Source: Streptomyces ipomoeae 91-03 (GTDB lineage: Bacteria; Actinomycetota; Actinomycetes; Streptomycetales; Streptomycetaceae). From it: a stretch of DNA of 64,000 nt. Made by a program: the position numbers and the translations under genes. Position 1 is the stretch's first letter; every line of letters starts with the position of its first letter. Location: contig NZ_AEJC01000665.1 of NCBI RefSeq assembly GCF_000317595.1, forward strand, positions 62,001-126,000. Reading direction: 5' to 3'. The notes beneath the pieces were generated by a model. That model did not search any database and was not told the origin of the DNA. It worked only from the letters and a program-made list of their open reading frames with translations. Shown here piece by piece: positions 61,125 to 64,000 of the stretch.

Positions 61125-61775
61125 ATGCCCGCCGCACCCAAGCCGGAGATCCTCGCCGCCTTCGAGTCGGCCAAGGGGTTCATGCCCGTGGGCGAGGGGC
61201 TGGCCCTGTACGCGGCGGCCATGGAGGCGGGGCGGCTGAGGCTGCCGCTGCTGGAGGTCGGCACGTACTGCGGCCGTTCCACGATCCTGCTGGCCGACGC
61301 GGCACGGGAGGCCGGCGTCACCGCGATCACGGTGGACCACCACCGGGGCAGTGAGGAGCAGCAGCCGGGCTGGGAGTACCACGACGAGTCGACCGTCGAC
61401 CCCGAGGTCGGGCGCATGGACACGCTGCCCACCTTCCGCCGCACCCTCCACCGGGCGGGCCTGGAGGATCACGTCGTCGCGGTGGTCGGCCGTTCCCCGC
61501 AGGTCGCCGCGTTCTGGGGGACCCCGCTCGGCTTCGTCTTCATCGACGGCGGCCACACCGACGAACACGCCACCGCCGACTACGAGGGCTGGGCCCCGCA
61601 TGTCGCCCTCGACGGCCTCCTCGTCATCCACGACGTCTTCCCGGACCCCGCCGACGAGTTCACCGGCCAGGCCCCGTACCGCGTATACCTCCGCGCCCTC
61701 GCCTCCGGCGCCTTCACGGAGGTGTCGGCGACGGACTCGCTACGGGTGCTGCGGCGCACCGACACGGGGATCTGA
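61125..61775 (+). CDS. Class I SAM-dependent methyltransferase-like protein
   Basis: A 216-residue protein of the Methyltransf_24 type: LPLLEVGTYCGRSTILLADA (SAM-binding motif I), AITVDHHRGSEEQQPG (motif II), and GFVFIDGGHTDEHATADYEG (acidic motif III, likely the metal/catalytic region), then VIHDVFPDPADEF. Such enzymes methylate small molecules or act on sugars. The ATG at 61125 follows AGGAGG. It lies 82 bases after the exporter. Confidence 0.88.
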   Translation: MPAAPKPEILAAFESAKGFMPVGEGLALYAAAMEAGRLRLPLLEVGTYCGRSTILLADAAREAGVTAITVDHHRGSEEQQPGWEYHDESTVDPEVGRMDTLPTFRRTLHRAGLEDHVVAVVGRSPQVAAFWGTPLGFVFIDGGHTDEHATADYEGWAPHVALDGLLVIHDVFPDPADEFTGQAPYRVYLRALASGAFTEVSATDSLRVLRRTDTGI

Positions 61776-61824
61776 CCCCGGGGGTCGCCCCGGCCGCCCC
61801 GTAGCCGCCGCCCCGCCACGGCGA

Positions 61825-64000
61825 TCACGCCACGTCGATCCCGAAGTCCTGGACCAGTTCCTCCAAGCCGCCCCGGTAGCCCTTCCCTCCCACGACGAAG
61901 TCCCAGTCGCCGTTGGCGCGGCGGCGGAAGGAGCCGAGGACCAGCGCGGTCTCGCCGGGGCGGCCGTCGGAGACGTCGAGGCGGCCCTGTTCGGCACGTG
62001 CCGGGTCCAGGAGGCGGATGTGGGCGTCGGTGAAACCGGACAGGTCGACCTCGGGGTTCACGGCGGGATCGATGGCGGCCACGAGGACGAGGCGGTCGGC
62101 GCCCTCCGGCAGGGCGTCGAAGGCCACCTGGATCGCCGCTTTGTCGGGCATGGTCGGGGGGACGGCGCGAACCGTGCCGTCGGGGGTGCGGACGTTGTTG
62201 AAGAACACAAAGTGGTCGTCGCTGAGGACCCGGTTGCCGTGGCAGACGAGCGCGCAGACGTCCAGGGCCACGCCGCCGGTCCAGAACATGCCGAGCACGC
62301 TGTGATCGCCGTCGGCGCCCGGCGCCGGGGCGGGATCCGTCCCGCTCCGGGCGCCCGGCGAGGCCGTCGGCTGATCCGGAAGATCGAGGACCAGGGTGGG
62401 AGGCAGGGAATCGGGGCGCCCGCCCTCGCCCGGCCTCCCTTGGCTCCGCGAGCCGCCCTGGCTCGCCGGGTTGCCCCGGCTCCCCGGACTCCCCTGGCCT
62501 CCTTGGTTCCCCAGCCGCCCCCGCAGCCCATGCCGGTGCAGCAGGTCGACGAGTTCGGTGCCGGAGACGAGTTCGAGCGGTTTGCCGTTGGCGAAGGTGT
62601 GCGAGCCGGGGCCGAACTTGGACGTCGTCACCAGGACACCCTTGTTGGCGCCGGCGTCCTGGACGGTGCCGTACAGATCACGGACGGCGGTCGGCGGGAC
62701 GGTGTTGCGGTAGCGCTTGACCTGCACGACGATCTTGCCGCCGCGGATCGGCGTCGGGTCGAGGGCGTCGACGTCCACGCCGCCGTCGTTCGAACGCTGG
62801 GTGGTCACCGCCTGCATGCCCATGGCCCGGAAGAGCTCCGCGACCAGCGCCTCGAAGGCGATCGGGTCCATCTCCAGCAGGTCGGGCTCCTCGTCACCGC
62901 CGTGGGTGACGACACCGTTGCCCACGTCGTCGGGCCGCCGGCCGGGCCGTACGGCGACACGCTGGTCGGGGCGGGCGGAGAGCTGGCCCCGGAGCCCGTC
63001 CGACAGACAGTCGACCGCGCTCACCTGCTCCAGGTGCAGCCCGGAGAACACCGACCTGGGCGCCATGACGGTCAGCAGGAAGATCTCCGCGCGCCGGCCG
63101 GTCGCCGGATCGTGGTCGTCCACGAAACCGTTCAGGGCCACCGACTCCAGCGCGCCGAACTCGTCCGCGGCGAACAGGTCGTGCAGCACCAGCAGGGCGC
63201 ACTGCGCGAGGACGTCCCGGTAGAGCGCGCGGCGCTGGGTGACCGGGCGGGGCCGCTCCTTGTCCTGGTCGGCGCTCGGCATGTAGACGACGGTCTTCGC
63301 CTCGGGCACGACGTCGTACCTGGGCAGCTCCCAGTCCAGGACGAGTTGCCGCGCGGCCGAGTCGTACGCGGCGGAGACGCGCCGCGGGAAGCCGTCGGGC
63401 CAGGCGGCCGAGGCGTAGAGGGCGGCGGAGAAGTAGTCGACCACGGCCTCCGGGTCGCCGCCGCGCAGCGCCGTCGTCATCTGCGCGATCCCGGCGTTGT
63501 GCCGCCGGACCTCCGCCCGCTGCGCCTCGGCCCATGCCTCGTACTGCCGCTGGTACTGGGCCAGTTGGTGCTGCCGCTGGGCCTCCGCCGCCTGGGCCGC
63601 GTGCCAGTCGTGCTCGAACCGGGCGCGCGCCTCCGCCTGCGCCTGGGCCCGGCGCTGTGCGGTCCAGCCGCCGCCCTGCGCCTGGTAGTGGTTGGGGTCC
63701 GGCATGGGCACGGGCTGGGCGAGCGGGCCCGGGGAGAACGGCTCCAGCCGCTCGGTGCGGGTGAGCGAGGCCGCCCTGAACGCCGGCGCACGGCACCCGG
63801 TGACCAGCAACCCCTCCAAGGCCTCGACGGCCGCGTCCAGTTCCTCGGTACGCCGCCTGGCCTCCGCCTCACGGTGCTGCCGGTACGCCGCCTGCTGCTC
63901 GCGTTGGCTGCGCCGCAACTCCTGCTGGTACGCGCGCTGTTGGCGCTCGTACTCCCGCTGCTGCCTGGCCCGCGCCTCCATCTGGCGCTGCTGCTGGCGT
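61825..64000 (-). CDS. TerD-restriction endonuclease (Mrr-type) fusion, N-terminus outside the window
   Basis: At least 718 residues. The Gln/Arg/Ala-rich N-terminal stretches (for example RQQREYERQQRAYQQELRRS) form coiled coils and continue past the right edge. The middle has a Mrr-type endonuclease: MDPIAFEALVAELFRAMGMQ, SNDGGVDVDALDPTP and IVVQVKRYRNTVPPTA give the D...QxK signature. A Gly/Ser linker follows, then a C-terminal TerD domain (ALVCHGNRVLSDDHFVFFNN and SGFTDAHIRLLDPARAEQ). TerD domains bind calcium and belong to stress/phage-defence ter systems. The fusion suggests a DNA-cutting stress response. Confidence 0.85.
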   Translation of the reverse strand, partial: RQQQRQMEARARQQREYERQQRAYQQELRRSQREQQAAYRQHREAEARRRTEELDAAVEALEGLLVTGCRAPAFRAASLTRTERLEPFSPGPLAQPVPMPDPNHYQAQGGGWTAQRRAQAQAEARARFEHDWHAAQAAEAQRQHQLAQYQRQYEAWAEAQRAEVRRHNAGIAQMTTALRGGDPEAVVDYFSAALYASAAWPDGFPRRVSAAYDSAARQLVLDWELPRYDVVPEAKTVVYMPSADQDKERPRPVTQRRALYRDVLAQCALLVLHDLFAADEFGALESVALNGFVDDHDPATGRRAEIFLLTVMAPRSVFSGLHLEQVSAVDCLSDGLRGQLSARPDQRVAVRPGRRPDDVGNGVVTHGGDEEPDLLEMDPIAFEALVAELFRAMGMQAVTTQRSNDGGVDVDALDPTPIRGGKIVVQVKRYRNTVPPTAVRDLYGTVQDAGANKGVLVTTSKFGPGSHTFANGKPLELVSGTELVDLLHRHGLRGRLGNQGGQGSPGSRGNPASQGGSRSQGRPGEGGRPDSLPPTLVLDLPDQPTASPGARSGTDPAPAPGADGDHSVLGMFWTGGVALDVCALVCHGNRVLSDDHFVFFNNVRTPDGTVRAVPPTMPDKAAIQVAFDALPEGADRLVLVAAIDPAVNPEVDLSGFTDAHIRLLDPARAEQGRLDVSDGRPGETALVLGSFRRRANGDWDFVVGGKGYRGGLEELVQDFGIDVA

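Noticed and set aside
59442..61631. 729-codon leftward open frame opposite the DHA2 exporter
   Set aside because: It is highly charged and repetitive, antisense to a well-supported 14-helix transporter.
1..64000. Search for the palindrome TTCATGAA used as an attachment site by a known thaxtomin island
   Set aside because: I did not see it on reading. This was by eye only, so a missed copy is possible.
1..64000. tRNA or rRNA genes
   Set aside because: No cloverleaf or rRNA sequence was noticed. RNase P RNA and its fragments are the only structural RNAs I can support.

Overview
This window is streptomycete DNA. It is GC-rich, its genes are densely packed, and many start with GTG, TTG or ATG behind GGAGG-like ribosome sites. 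It holds most of a thaxtomin (plant-toxin) biosynthetic locus, so the host is probably a plant-pathogenic, scab-type Streptomyces. The species cannot be read from the sequence. The left 43 kb is accessory and crowded with insertion sequences. The right 21 kb is ordinary core chromosome.

Layout. 0-10 kb: the thaxtomin locus, with txtH-txtA-txtB(partial) leftward and txtR-txtE-txtD rightward. 10-12 kb: decayed transposases. 12.4-17.5 kb, completed at 21.3-21.9 kb: a five-gene cassette that I do not recognise as a described pathway. It encodes a phosphoribosyltransferase-like protein, a HAD phosphatase-like protein, a Gfo/Idh oxidoreductase, a lysine-6-aminotransferase-like enzyme and an MFS exporter. 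About 3.8 kb of insertion sequences split the exporter. 17.5-32 kb: stacked and nested mobile elements (IS5, IS630, ISAzo13, IS4, IS701, IS30 and IS3 types) and a probable group II intron fragment, with one lone SDR gene. 31.9-38 kb: an N-terminally truncated tyrosine integrase, then a partly eroded oxidative/hydrolytic gene set (hydrolase, NAD-binding protein, decarboxylase remnant, reductase remnant, P450, Rieske fragment).

38.2-43 kb is the most unusual part. An intact RNase P RNA gene (rnpB) sits directly downstream of a large zinc-finger / endonuclease-like / Lsr2-like protein gene. Next to them are the 5' and 3' ends of a second rnpB whose middle has been replaced by two IS5-type elements. 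The intact, divergent copy has apparently taken over an essential function from the resident gene.

43-64 kb is core: EamA transporter and AraC regulator, Uma2 nuclease-like protein, MerR regulator, membrane protein, RNB ribonuclease, YaaA, KDPG aldolase, RNase H/phosphatase fusion, zinc-ribbon protein, Nif3-like protein, hypothetical proteins, an SDR-ADH-MaoC operon with a KstR-like operator, a DHA2 exporter, a methyltransferase, and a TerD-restriction endonuclease fusion that runs off the right edge.

How the genes work together. TxtE and TxtD make 4-nitro-tryptophan, nitrated with NOS-derived nitric oxide. TxtA (phenylalanine, N-methylating) and TxtB join the two amino acids with the help of the MbtH protein TxtH. 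TxtR is the pathway activator, and its four TTA codons suggest dependence on the bldA tRNA. The second cassette also carries TTA codons in its first three genes, so it may be expressed under the same developmental control.
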